Origin: Actinomyces viscosus | GTDB taxonomy: Bacteria > Actinomycetota > Actinomycetes > Actinomycetales > Actinomycetaceae | Length of the DNA: 64,000 nucleotides | Reading direction: 5' to 3' | NCBI RefSeq assembly: GCF_900637975.1 | Contig: NZ_LR134477.1 | Coordinates: forward strand, 310,001 to 374,000 | Shown: piece after piece, positions 1-8,661 of the stretch | How the letters are laid out: each line of letters begins with the position of its first letter | Numbering within the stretch: the stretch's first letter is position 1 | The notes under the pieces: model-generated | Database searches by the model: none | Told to the model about the DNA's origin: nothing | Seen by the model: only the letters and a program-made list of their open reading frames with translations | Translations under genes and position numbers: made by a program

Positions 1-1
1 C

Positions 2-1957
2 GAGGGCGTCGGAGAGGTCACTGCCAGTGATCCCGTGGTGGCTCCCTCCATGTCTCACCTGTTCGGCACCGACGGCACTGGACGTGACATCTTCTCCCGC
101 GCCGTCTACGGCGCCAGGGTCTCACTGGTCGTGGGTCTGACCGCCACCGGCCTGGCGCTCCTGGTGGCCTCCGTCCTCGGGGCCGTCGCTGCCACGTCGC
201 GCAAGTGGATCGCCGAGACCCTCATGCGCGTGCTCGACGTCGTCATGTCCTTCCCGGGGATCGCTCTGGCCGCCGTGCTCGTCTCGGCGATGTCGACCCG
301 CCTGCCGATGCTGCCGGTCATCATCATCTCCATCGCCATCCTCTACATCCCCCAGCTCACCCGAGTGGTACGTGCCAACATCATCTCCCAGTTCGGAGAG
401 GACTACGTCGCCGCCTCCAAGGTGATGGGGGCGCCGGTGCCATGGATCCTTCTCAAGCACGTGGCACGCAACTGCATCGCCCCGATCATGGTCTTCGCGA
501 CCGTCCTGGTGGCCGACGCGATCGTCTTCGAGGCCTCACTGTCCTTCATCGGTGCGGGCATCAAGTCCGTCAACACCCCGACCTGGGGAAACATGCTCTC
601 GGAGGGCAAGGAGCTGCTCCTGTCCGGCCACTGGTGGCCGACCTTCTTCCCCGGCCTGCTCATCCTCATCACCACCCTGTGCCTCAACGTCCTGTCCGAG
701 GGACTGACCGATGCGATGGCCTCGCCGCGCATCAAGGCCAAGCCCGACGTCCAGGCGGATGAGGAGGCCATGGAGGCCGAGGCGCAGGAGACCCTGGAGG
801 CCTGGGACGACGCCGCCGAGGCGGTGACCGCAAACTCCACCGTCGCCAAGGACGGTGACGCCACCAGCGTGAGCTCGCTGACCGGCGTGGTTGCTCCAGC
901 GGCCGAGGACGTTCCTCTCGCCGACCGGCTCAGCTCCCTGCGGGTCGCCGAGCTCGCCCGTCGTGACCGTCTGGTGTACGAGGACACCGGCGAGGAACCG
1001 GTCCTGGAGGTCAAGAACCTCTCGATCGCCTTCCCCGAGCAGCACGGCGAGGTCGACATCGTCGACGGCGTCTCCTTCTCGGTGCGTCCCGGTGAGACCA
1101 TGGGCCTGGTGGGTGAGTCCGGCTGCGGTAAGTCCATCAGCTCGATGGCCGTCATGGGGCTGCTGCCTCCGTCGGCCCGCCTCTCCGGTGAGATCCTGTT
1201 CAAGGGGCGCAACATCCTCGAGATGACGCCCACCGAGCACAACGCCCTGCGCGGCCACGAGATGAGCATGGTCTATCAGGACGCCCTGTCGTCACTGAAC
1301 CCCTCCATGCTCATCCGCACCCAGATGGCGCAGCTGACCTCCCGCGGCGGGACCCGCAGCGCCGAGGAGCTCCTCGAGCTGGTGGGGCTCGACCCCAAGC
1401 GCACGCTGCGCAGCTACCCGCACGAGCTCTCCGGTGGTCAGCGTCAGCGCGTTCTCATCGCCATGGCGCTGACCCGGGACCCCTCGCTGGTCCTGGCCGA
1501 CGAGCCGACGACAGCGCTGGACGTGACTGTCCAGAAGCAGGTCATCGACCTGCTCAACGAGCTGCGTGAGAAGCTCGGCTTCGCGATGGTCTTCGTCTCG
1601 CACGACCTGGCTCTGGTGGCCAAGCTGGCCCACCGCATCACCGTCATGTACGCGGGCCAGGTGGTCGAGCAGGCCCCCACCAGTGAGCTGCTGTCCAATC
1701 CCGTCCACGAGTACACCCGTGGACTGCTGGGAGCCGTGCTCTCCATCGAGGCGGGCTCCAAGCGGCTCCACCAGGTGCGTGGAGTGGTCCCCTCGCCCAG
1801 CGAGTTCGTCAAGGGCGACCGCTTCGCCCCCCGATCGGCCCATCCGACGGTCGGCCTGGACACCCGGCCTGTGCTCAAGCCGGTGCCCGGCACGACCGAG
1901 CACAGCTACGCCATCACCCCTGAGCTCGAGGCTCTGCTCGCGAAGGAGAATCACTGA
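2..1957 (+). CDS. Peptide ABC transporter permease-ATPase fusion (DppC-DppD type), 5' partial
   Basis: Imports di/oligopeptides (or nickel-type substrates) across the membrane. The frame is open at the left window edge; the first visible residues (EGVGEVTASDPVV...) already belong to the DppC N-terminal region, followed by HLFGTDGTGRDIFSR, typical of DppC. About 235 residues of permease with hydrophobic segments end near nt 740. An acidic, Ala-rich linker (nt 740-990) leads into a complete ATPase: Walker A GESGCGKS (about nt 1110), signature LSGGQRQRV (about 1428), Walker B LVLADEPTTALD (about 1490), and an OppD-type C-terminal extension. Most systems encode these two parts separately, so this is a true single-frame fusion. 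It is followed by the partner ATPase, with stop and start sharing one base (TGATG). An internal ATG at 35 is unlikely to be the true start because family sequence continues upstream. Confidence 0.92.
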   Translation, partial: EGVGEVTASDPVVAPSMSHLFGTDGTGRDIFSRAVYGARVSLVVGLTATGLALLVASVLGAVAATSRKWIAETLMRVLDVVMSFPGIALAAVLVSAMSTRLPMLPVIIISIAILYIPQLTRVVRANIISQFGEDYVAASKVMGAPVPWILLKHVARNCIAPIMVFATVLVADAIVFEASLSFIGAGIKSVNTPTWGNMLSEGKELLLSGHWWPTFFPGLLILITTLCLNVLSEGLTDAMASPRIKAKPDVQADEEAMEAEAQETLEAWDDAAEAVTANSTVAKDGDATSVSSLTGVVAPAAEDVPLADRLSSLRVAELARRDRLVYEDTGEEPVLEVKNLSIAFPEQHGEVDIVDGVSFSVRPGETMGLVGESGCGKSISSMAVMGLLPPSARLSGEILFKGRNILEMTPTEHNALRGHEMSMVYQDALSSLNPSMLIRTQMAQLTSRGGTRSAEELLELVGLDPKRTLRSYPHELSGGQRQRVLIAMALTRDPSLVLADEPTTALDVTVQKQVIDLLNELREKLGFAMVFVSHDLALVAKLAHRITVMYAGQVVEQAPTSELLSNPVHEYTRGLLGAVLSIEAGSKRLHQVRGVVPSPSEFVKGDRFAPRSAHPTVGLDTRPVLKPVPGTTEHSYAITPELEALLAKENH

Positions 1958-2784
1958 TGCCTTCCAACACCTCTGCATCGACCTCATGGAGCGAGGACCA
2001 GCCGGTCGTCGAGCTCAAGGACGTCAACGTCATCCACAAGTCCCGTACCGGCGGCCTGTTCAACCCGGACACGGTCCACGCGGTCAACAACGTCTCACTG
2101 TCCGTCAAGCGCGGGGAGACGCTGGGGCTCGTGGGGGAGTCGGGGTGCGGTAAGTCCACGACCGCCCGGGTCATGGTGGGGCTGCAGCCGGTCACCTCCG
2201 GCGAGGTCATCTTCAAAGGACGCCCGCTGGGGCACTCCGCCTCGGATCGTCGTGAGCTGGGGCGCAGCATCTCGGTGGTCTTCCAGGACCCGGCGACGGC
2301 TCTCAACCCGCGCATGATCGTGCACGACACGCTCATCGACCCGCTCAACGTCCACGGCATCGGGTCGCCCAAGGAGCGGGAGGCACGGGTACGCGACCTG
2401 CTCCACCTGGTGGGTCTGCCTCCCAGCGCCCTCAACGTGCTGCCCCGGCAGATCTCGGGTGGTCAGCGCCAGCGCGTCGCCATCGCCCGAGCGCTCGCTC
2501 TGGACCCCGACATCATCGTGGCTGACGAGCCCACCTCCGCCCTGGACGTCTCCGTGCGCGCCCAGGTGCTCAACCTCCTTCAGGACCTCAAGGCCTCCCT
2601 GGGACTGGGGCTGGTGTTCATCAGCCACGACATCAACACGGTGCGCTACGTCTCGGACCGGATCGCCGTCATGTACTTCGGCAAGATCCTCGAGCTCAAC
2701 ACCACCGAGGAGATCTTCAACAACCCGCAGGAGGAGTACACGCGTACGCTCCTTGCGGCGGTGCCCTCGCTGCTCGACGTCTGA
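1957..2784 (+). CDS. Oligopeptide ABC transporter ATP-binding protein (DppF/OppF type)
   Basis: Second ATPase of the peptide importer, forming the nucleotide-binding pair with the ATPase half of the preceding fusion protein. The 275 residues contain Walker A GESGCGKSTT, the Q-loop in VVFQDPATALNP, signature ISGGQRQRV, Walker B IIVADEPTSALDVS and the switch histidine in VFISHD. The start ATG overlaps the preceding TGA by one base and has the Shine-Dalgarno GAAGGAGAA seven bases upstream, so the two are translationally coupled. The C-terminal extension is short compared with OppF proteins, which may be normal for this subfamily. It is the last gene of the operon and is followed by a strong hairpin. 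Confidence 0.93.
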   Translation: MPSNTSASTSWSEDQPVVELKDVNVIHKSRTGGLFNPDTVHAVNNVSLSVKRGETLGLVGESGCGKSTTARVMVGLQPVTSGEVIFKGRPLGHSASDRRELGRSISVVFQDPATALNPRMIVHDTLIDPLNVHGIGSPKEREARVRDLLHLVGLPPSALNVLPRQISGGQRQRVAIARALALDPDIIVADEPTSALDVSVRAQVLNLLQDLKASLGLGLVFISHDINTVRYVSDRIAVMYFGKILELNTTEEIFNNPQEEYTRTLLAAVPSLLDV

Positions 2785-2826
2785 GCAGCCGTCGTCCGGT
2801 CAGATTCTGATCAACCGGCCTCATCG

Positions 2827-2858
2827 TGAGGGGCGGACCCGTTCGGGTCCGCCCCTCA
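2827..2858 (+). terminator. Terminator hairpin of the peptide transporter operon
   Basis: A perfect 14-bp stem (TGAGGGGCGGACCC paired with its complement) with a GTTC loop, 42 bases after the dppF stop. No T-tract follows, as is common in high-GC actinobacteria. The insertion sequence starts 16 bases further on. Confidence 0.75.
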
Positions 2859-2874
2859 CTGCTGCGTCGAGCAC

Positions 2875-4173
2875 CAGGGGGTCGGCAAAGTCGGTTTTAG
2901 GGGGTTGGTTGGGTCTGTAGGCTGATGGCTCGTTTGGGGCGTCTGGACAGGGATCTGGTGGTTGAGGCGATGGAGACGCCGGGCCCGAGGAAGAGGCGGA
3001 TGAGGCTGATGGCCAGGTTCCTTAGGGCGGCCATGATCTCGGGGCCGTTGCGGGTGCTCAGCTGGTGACGGTCCTCGTCGAAGACCACGTCCCGGATCCA
3101 GTGGAGACGGTTCTCTATCCCCCAGTGCCCGCGGACCCAGGCCGCGACGGCCTCGGGCTGGGCGTCGGTCATGGGCAGGGAGCAGATCAGGTAGACCACC
3201 TCGACACGCTTGCGGCCTTTGACGGTTCGGGTGCGTCGGATCTGGACCACCTGGGCGGCGGCGGGGAAGTCCACCCGCTGAGGGGCCTCGAGGGCCTTGA
3301 CGGTGCGCCGCACCCACCGACCGTGAGAGCGGTCGACCGAGGAGATGGACGGGACGTCCTTCCACGGCAGGGCCTTGAGCGTCCTGCGCAGGGTCTTCTG
3401 ATTGCCCTTGACGGTGAACACGTAGTGACCACCACGCCGGGTGATCCACCGGGCGGTGTCCACCTGGGTGTGCATGGCGTCAGCGGTCACCACGACCCCG
3501 TCCAGGTCGAGGGGCTCAAGCAGAACCCTGAGTGCGGGGATCTCGTTGGACTTGCCGGCCACCCGCTCCTGGGTAAGCACGGCGCCCGTGGCGTGGTCCA
3601 AGGCGGCCAGGAGGTGCGGCGCCGGATCCTCGCCCCTGCGCGCTGCACGCATGGTCTTGCCGTCCACGGCGATCACTGTGCGGCCGTTGATGGTGCCGGT
3701 ACGCGTGTAGAACCAGGTCATCAGATGGGCGTCGAGGTCTGCGGGGTCCAGGTCCTGGAGCACCCGTCGGATGGTGGACTCCGATGGAAGGGCCTGCCCC
3801 TCCTCCAGCCCCAGAGAGCGCAGGTCGGCGCCGGTCAGGTCGGTGGTGTGCTCCCATATCGCCGTCAGGCTCCGGCAGCCGGCCAGCACCCCGGTGACGG
3901 CCAGGGACAGGACCGTGGGCAGGCCTCAAGCGCACACCCCGCCGATCGCGGGGGTCGGTCACGTTCCTGAGAACCTGGACCAGGGGCTGGCGCGACAAGG
4001 CGGTCGTGGTGGAGGATGGCATCAGCGCGGGCTCCCAGGACGAGGGGATGACTAGACACCACTCATCGTCCCCACGGGGCCCGCGCCCCCGTCTCAACGA
4101 CACACCAAACCCCGTCAAAGCCCCCGTCAGACCGGCTCATCCCTCATCACCCACCGACTTTGCCGACCCCCTG
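2875..4173 (-). mobile_element. ISAs1-family insertion sequence, copy 1
   Basis: A 1299-bp element bounded by perfect 21-bp terminal inverted repeats (2875-2895 beginning CAGGGGGTCGGCAAAG, and its complement at 4153-4173). It is flanked by a perfect 10-bp target duplication CGTCGAGCAC at 2865-2874 and 4174-4183. The transposase reads on the minus strand and its 3' end abuts the left repeat. A second, diverged copy with different target repeats lies at 52904-54188, so the two inserted independently. Family assignment rests on the transposase sequence; a duplication of about 10 bp suits ISAs1. Confidence 0.95.
2897..4022 (-). pseudogene. ISAs1-family transposase, frameshifted near the N-terminus
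   Basis: DDE transposase closely related to the intact 374-residue copy at 52925-54049. The expected start is the ATG at 4022 (MPSSTTTALSRQPLVQ). After about 31 codons (RDRRGVR) the frame shifts: aligned with the intact copy there is one extra base within about 3917-3935. The rest of the protein (from TVLSLAVTG onward) continues in another frame and stays open to 2897. Downstream catalytic motifs are intact (VIAVDGKTM, VVVTADAMHT, GIENRLHWIRD). A shortened protein could start at the in-frame ATG at 3889 but would lack the N-terminal domain. The element is therefore probably inactive unless supplied in trans by the other copy. Confidence 0.85.
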
Positions 4174-4394
4174 CGTCGAGCACCTTCAGACGGCTCACAC
4201 GGTAATAGGTTGAGCGGCCGATATAGTCGTTGAAGGTTCCGGGGAGAGTGGAGAGCATATTTCGTGTGAATTCGGAGCGAATTCCGCGTCTATGGGGATT
4301 GACTTCCAGGTCACATGTCGGGTACATTGCTTTTATCAGTTCAGCGAGGAGCTGTGTACGGCATGTATGGCCGTCAACAAAGGTGTTGAATGCG

Positions 4395-4486
4395 AAGGAG
4401 GGTCCTATGTATGTCGCAGCGCCATGGCGTGTGACCACGACTGCGCGACGTCAGTCCGTCGTGCGTGAGGGGCGGGGACCCTCCTT
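4395..4486. repeat. 11-bp inverted repeat carrying Shine-Dalgarno and anti-Shine-Dalgarno sequence
   Basis: AAGGAGGGTCC at 4395-4405 is the exact reverse complement of GGACCCTCCTT at 4476-4486, separated by 70 bases. In a plus-strand transcript the left arm is a strong ribosome binding site directly before ATG 4407, and the right arm would mask it. Confidence 0.5.
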
Positions 4487-4499
4487 GATCTCTTCCTGA
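4407..4499 (+). CDS. Possible 30-residue leader peptide upstream of the sialidase operon
   Basis: ATG 4407 follows GAAGGAGGGTCCT, an ideal Shine-Dalgarno at ideal spacing, and opens a 30-codon frame (MYVAAPWRVTTTARRQ...) ending in TGA at 4497-4499. Its last third overlaps the anti-Shine-Dalgarno arm of the inverted repeat, so translation of the peptide and RNA folding could influence one another. No homologue is recognised. It may be chance. Confidence 0.2.
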   Translation: MYVAAPWRVTTTARRQSVVREGRGPSLISS

Positions 4500-4760
4500 C
4501 GGCTGCTGATAAGCCATATCCCCGTCAGTGTGATGGAAGGGGTCGCGGACTGCGGCCCGCTGCTCCCCGCCTCGTCCCCGTTCTATGAGGCGGACGGCGT
4601 CCTGGCACGTCCTCGATCTCGTGGGACCGAGTGCGGCCGGTGCCAGACGCATTCTTGATGTGCGCGCCTCGCCATGCCTGGTGCGGCGGACGGTCGTCGC
4701 AATCAATTCAGTTACCACAAGGGACCTCTGTGTCTTTTTTAGAGAAGTAGGTGGAGACTT

Positions 4761-7133
4761 ATGGGCAGACTTATGGGCTCTGCGTGTGCCGCGATGCGGC
4801 TTGATGAGAAAATCCTCGACACTGAATCAGGAAGCATTTCCTTCGACTTCAGGTCGAGGTCCGACGGAAACCTGTTCGCGTTGCGCGGCGCCGAGGGATG
4901 CTCTCTCGACATGCGCATCGTCGGGTCATCACTCGTGTACGAGGCGACGGTTCCAGGCAGGTGGAGCAAGCTGGAGGCCGAGGACGTGCGCTCGCTCGAC
5001 GACGGGCGCTGGCACAGCGCCGTCGTCACCGTCGGCTCCGCCGGCACCCGGCTGTACCTCGACGGCTACCAGGTCTTCTGCGGCACCACCACGGCCTTCC
5101 TCAAGGACCTTCCCGGACTGACTCAGGCCGTCCTGGGGCAGGGCGACAGCCCGGAGGTCACTGCGTTCACGGTGCGCTCCGAGGTGCTGACCGCACGGGA
5201 GGTCCTGGCCCTGTCTCGGCGCGCGGAGCCGCTGGTCGAGTTCGCCGCGAACCGTCTGAGCCCCTACGACGTCGCCCGCTTCGGCGACGCCCGGCACGGT
5301 GCCCTCTGGCTACGCTTCAGGGTGCGGGGCCGTATGCAGCAAGGAGCCCTCCTCGCAGCCGGTGGGCTCGGACGTGAGCAGCTCGCCGTGACGGTCGCTC
5401 CGGAGGGGATCACCTATACCGGTGTGAGTGCCGCGGGGGAGCGCCGTGAGGTCACCGCCACCGGTGCGTGGAGCGACGGCGACTGGCACGAGGTCGTGGT
5501 CACCGTGGGGCACGGTGCCGTCGACCTCTACGTCGACGGGTTCCGCGAGACGCACGCTCCCGGTGAGTTCTTCCTCGGTGAGGTGGAGGGGCTCGATGAG
5601 ATCGTCGTCGGCCAGGACTGCAACGGCGTGCGCCTGTCCGGAGAGGTCCAGCGCGCGGGACTCTACGACTACGCCCTCAGCGACGCACAGATCAAGCGCC
5701 TGTGCGAGGTTGAGCCCATTGAGACCGACGCCCTGTTCGACCGGGGCTACCGGGGCTCGGCGTCCTACCGGATCCCATCCCTCCTCACGCTGGCCTCCGG
5801 CACCATCCTGGCCGGTGCCGACCAGCGCGTCTCCAACGCCAATGACTCTCCCAACGACATCAACTTCGTCGTGCGTCGGTCCCTTGACGGAGGGCGGAGC
5901 TGGGAGCCGGCCCGCACCGTCATCGACTGCCCGGGACGTGGGGAGGATGCCTCGTCGGTGATCGACTCCTGCATGGTCCAGGACCCGCACACGGGCAGGA
6001 TCCACGTCCTCATCGATCACTTCCCCGGCGGCATCGGCCAGCCCAACTGCTGGGCCTCCACCGGATTCGACGAGCAGGGCAGGCGCCTCCTGCGGGATCT
6101 CGACGACGGACGCTACGTCGTCGAACCGGACGGGACGGTGAGGACGATGGACGGCCAGGAAACCGAGTTCCGGATCGAGGATGACGGCGCCGTGCTCCGC
6201 GACGGTCATCCGGCCGGGAACATCGAGCTCGCACCCGGGGCGGACCCGGCCGAGAGCCTTCTGGCCATCCCCACCAGCTACCTGCAGATCGCTCACTCCG
6301 ACGACGACGGCGCCACCTGGAGCAGGCCGCGGGATCTCAACCCCCAGCTGAAGCAGCCGTGGATGAGGTTCCTGGGCACCTGCCCGGGCAACGGCATCGC
6401 CCTGCGACACGGTCCGCGTGCCGGACGTCTCGTGGTGCCCCTCTACTTCAACAACGACCGGAACTGGCTGGCGATGTGCGCCACAGTCGCCTACTCCGAC
6501 GACCACGGGCAGACCTGGCGGCTCGGCCACGGTCCCAACGAGGGCAGACAGACCCCCGACGGCCGACTCGACCCACGGACCTTCGTCGATGAGACCTGGT
6601 CCCTGCACGAGGCCGCGGTGGTGGAGAGGGCGGACGGATCGCTTCTGCTGTTCATGCGCAACCAGCATCCTCGTGGACGCGTCGCCGTCAGCGAGTCCCA
6701 CGACGCAGGACAGACCTGGGGGCCGATCCGCTTCGACGAGGATCTTCCCGAGATCTGGTGCCAGCCCAATGCGATCTCGCTGCCCTCGGCCGAGGGGGAG
6801 GACCGCATCGTCTTCGCCAACGCCTCGCTCATGCTCCCGTTCCGAGGCTGCGGAGTCATTCGGCTCAGTCTTGACGGGGGCCGCACGTGGAGGCGTTCAC
6901 GGACCTTCAACCCCGGCCACTACGTCTACCAGTGCATGTGCGTCCTGCCCGACGGAAGGATCGGGCTCCTCTGGGAGAACGAGTGCCAGGGCCTCTACTT
7001 CTCGCGCCTTCCCCTGAGCTGGTTCGACGTCGGTATCGACACGGAGACCGACGCCGAGCTCGACGCGGCCATCGAGGCCATTGATCCACCGGCTGATCCG
7101 CCGGCGGCAGCGGAGCAGAGCAGCTGCTCATGA
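4761..7133 (+). CDS. nanH: Sialidase (exo-alpha-sialidase) with two N-terminal LamG-like domains, no signal peptide
   Basis: Releases terminal sialic acid from glycoconjugates. Of 790 residues, about 15-155 and 165-320 are two concanavalin/LamG-like jelly rolls (repeated W-H-x-V-V-T-V-G and LYLDGYQV / LYVDGFRE patterns) likely to bind glycans. The catalytic propeller follows: the arginine-triad motif YRIP at about 336-339 and five Asp-boxes (SLDGGRSW, SDDDGATW, SDDHGQTW, SHDAGQTW, SLDGGRTW) at about 374, 513, 579, 646 and 703. Shine-Dalgarno GGTGGAG precedes ATG 4761. An in-frame TAG seven codons upstream rules out an N-terminal extension, and the N-terminus has no hydrophobic segment; there is also no C-terminal LPxTG anchor. 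The enzyme therefore looks cytosolic, unlike the secreted surface sialidases known from oral Actinomyces. It is the first gene of the nan cluster. Confidence 0.9.
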   Translation: MGRLMGSACAAMRLDEKILDTESGSISFDFRSRSDGNLFALRGAEGCSLDMRIVGSSLVYEATVPGRWSKLEAEDVRSLDDGRWHSAVVTVGSAGTRLYLDGYQVFCGTTTAFLKDLPGLTQAVLGQGDSPEVTAFTVRSEVLTAREVLALSRRAEPLVEFAANRLSPYDVARFGDARHGALWLRFRVRGRMQQGALLAAGGLGREQLAVTVAPEGITYTGVSAAGERREVTATGAWSDGDWHEVVVTVGHGAVDLYVDGFRETHAPGEFFLGEVEGLDEIVVGQDCNGVRLSGEVQRAGLYDYALSDAQIKRLCEVEPIETDALFDRGYRGSASYRIPSLLTLASGTILAGADQRVSNANDSPNDINFVVRRSLDGGRSWEPARTVIDCPGRGEDASSVIDSCMVQDPHTGRIHVLIDHFPGGIGQPNCWASTGFDEQGRRLLRDLDDGRYVVEPDGTVRTMDGQETEFRIEDDGAVLRDGHPAGNIELAPGADPAESLLAIPTSYLQIAHSDDDGATWSRPRDLNPQLKQPWMRFLGTCPGNGIALRHGPRAGRLVVPLYFNNDRNWLAMCATVAYSDDHGQTWRLGHGPNEGRQTPDGRLDPRTFVDETWSLHEAAVVERADGSLLLFMRNQHPRGRVAVSESHDAGQTWGPIRFDEDLPEIWCQPNAISLPSAEGEDRIVFANASLMLPFRGCGVIRLSLDGGRTWRRSRTFNPGHYVYQCMCVLPDGRIGLLWENECQGLYFSRLPLSWFDVGIDTETDAELDAAIEAIDPPADPPAAAEQSSCS

Positions 7134-7201
7134 ACGACTCGCCGATCAGTCACACCCCACTCAACCACCCGTTACTCATCACCGTTCAAAGGAGAACCGT
7201 C

Positions 7202-8602
7202 ATGACCCCGTCCCCGTCCACTCCGTCCACGTCTGCCCCGTCGCACCTGCAGGCCGCCTTCAGCCGCCGCAGCTTCATGGTCCTGGGCGGTGTCGGCGTC
7301 TGCGGTGCGCTGGCCGCGTGCGGCGGCAAGAGCTCGTCCGACGACGAGGAGACCGGGCCGCTGCACGGCACCGTCACCATGTGGTCGTCATTCACCCAGG
7401 GGCCGCGTGCGGACTGGATGAAGAAGATGGCCGAGGAGTTCCACGCCAAGAATCCCGACGTCACCGTCAAGATCGAGCAGTTCTCCTGGTCCGAGTTCAA
7501 CACCAAGTGGACCACCGGCCTGACCGCCGGACAGGTCCCGGACATCTCCACCGCGCTGCCCAACAACGTCGTGGAGATGATCAACTCCGAGGCTCTGGTG
7601 CCGCTCGATGAGGTCATCGACTCCATCGGCAGAGACCGGTTCCCCAAGCCGGCGCTGGCCGAGGGGCAGTCGGACGGCAAGTCGTACTCGGTGCCCATCT
7701 ACTCCCACGCCCAGGTGATGTGGTACCGCACCGACATCCTGCAGCAGAAGGGCCTGTCAGTCCCGACGACCTGGGAGGAGCTGGCCACGGCGGCCAAGGC
7801 GATCGGAAAGTCCGATGATCTCTACGGACTGTCCGTGCCCCTGGGGACGGGCGACATGCTGGGGGCGCGCTACCTCAACTTCTACGTGCGTTCCGCGGGG
7901 CAAAGACTGCTCAAGGACGACGGAGGGGCCAACCTGACCTCCGATGCGGCCCTCGACGGCATCAAGTACTGGACCGACCTGTACAAGTCGGTCTCCCCGG
8001 AGGGATCCCTGGACTACGCGGTCCTCGACCAGGCGACTCTCTTCTACCAGGGCAAGACCGCCTTCGACTTCAACTCCGGGTTCCACATCTCCGGGGTGGC
8101 CACCAACCGCCCCGACCTGGTCGACTCCATCGCCGCCGCGCCGCTTCCCAGGATGAAGGCCTCCGATCCGGCGAACTACCCGGCCGAGGTGTCGAACGTG
8201 CCCCTGGTGGTGTGGGAGGCCTCCAAGGTCAGGCGAGAGGCGAAGGCCTTCCTGGAGTTCCTGTTCACCAAGGACAAGTACATCGAGTTCCTCCACTCGG
8301 TCCCCGGCGGCATGCTTCCTGTCCTCAGCGACATCTCGCAGGACTCGACCTACCTGGGCAACGAGACCATCCAGAAGTACTCCGAGTCGATCAAGGTGAT
8401 CCAGGACCAGGTCAACGTCGGAAGCGCCATCGGCATGGAGAAGGGACCGCTCGTCCAGGCCGGAGTTCTCACCAGTCAGGGACTGATCGAGAAGATGTAC
8501 CACTCGATCATCATCGACGGCACCGATGTCGAGACCGCCGCCAAGGACTGCGAGAAGAAGCTCAACGAGGCGTTCAAGGCCGCAGGAGCCAGCATCAAGT
8601 GA
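7202..8602 (+). CDS. ABC transporter solute-binding lipoprotein (family 1), probable sialic acid or sialoside uptake
   Basis: Extracytoplasmic receptor of a CUT1-type carbohydrate importer, 466 residues. The start chosen is ATG 7202, with AAAGGAGAA just upstream. The N-terminus has a twin-arginine motif (SRRSFMVLGG) followed by a hydrophobic stretch and a lipobox LAAC, so export as a Tat-type lipoprotein is likely. The mature protein has the usual family 1 layout (VTMWSSFTQGP at the start; MWYRTDILQQKGLSVPTTWEEL in the middle). Substrate is inferred from position between a sialidase and the permease/lyase genes. It lies 68 bases after the sialidase stop and is probably cotranscribed. Confidence 0.85.
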   Translation: MTPSPSTPSTSAPSHLQAAFSRRSFMVLGGVGVCGALAACGGKSSSDDEETGPLHGTVTMWSSFTQGPRADWMKKMAEEFHAKNPDVTVKIEQFSWSEFNTKWTTGLTAGQVPDISTALPNNVVEMINSEALVPLDEVIDSIGRDRFPKPALAEGQSDGKSYSVPIYSHAQVMWYRTDILQQKGLSVPTTWEELATAAKAIGKSDDLYGLSVPLGTGDMLGARYLNFYVRSAGQRLLKDDGGANLTSDAALDGIKYWTDLYKSVSPEGSLDYAVLDQATLFYQGKTAFDFNSGFHISGVATNRPDLVDSIAAAPLPRMKASDPANYPAEVSNVPLVVWEASKVRREAKAFLEFLFTKDKYIEFLHSVPGGMLPVLSDISQDSTYLGNETIQKYSESIKVIQDQVNVGSAIGMEKGPLVQAGVLTSQGLIEKMYHSIIIDGTDVETAAKDCEKKLNEAFKAAGASIK

Positions 8603-8661
8603 GTCGGCGCGGCGGCGGGGAGGTGACACCGTCCCCGCCGCCCAGCCCGAAAGGTGAACTC

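Larger units (their letters stand above)
4184..4760. other. Gene-poor lower-GC segment between the IS and the sialidase operon
   Basis: No gene is securely recognised. From about 4190 to 4440 base composition falls towards 50% GC, unlike the surroundings. On the minus strand an open frame from GTG 4438 into the IS reads like real protein (TYIGPSFAFNTFVDG, LLAELIKAMYP, GTFNDYIGRSTYYRV) but matches nothing I know; it is cut by the insertion and could be a remnant of a transferred gene. From about 4500 to 4740 lies the presumed sialidase promoter region, in which I could not place a convincing -35/-10 pair. Confidence 0.4.

Noticed and set aside
4585..5121. Plus-strand frame overlapping the start of the sialidase
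   Set aside because: Out of frame with the sialidase, Arg/Ser/Pro-rich and without a ribosome binding site.
8212..8661. N-terminal extension of the first sugar permease
   Set aside because: The frame is open but lies inside the SBP gene, and a good Shine-Dalgarno precedes ATG 8662, where the first membrane helix begins.
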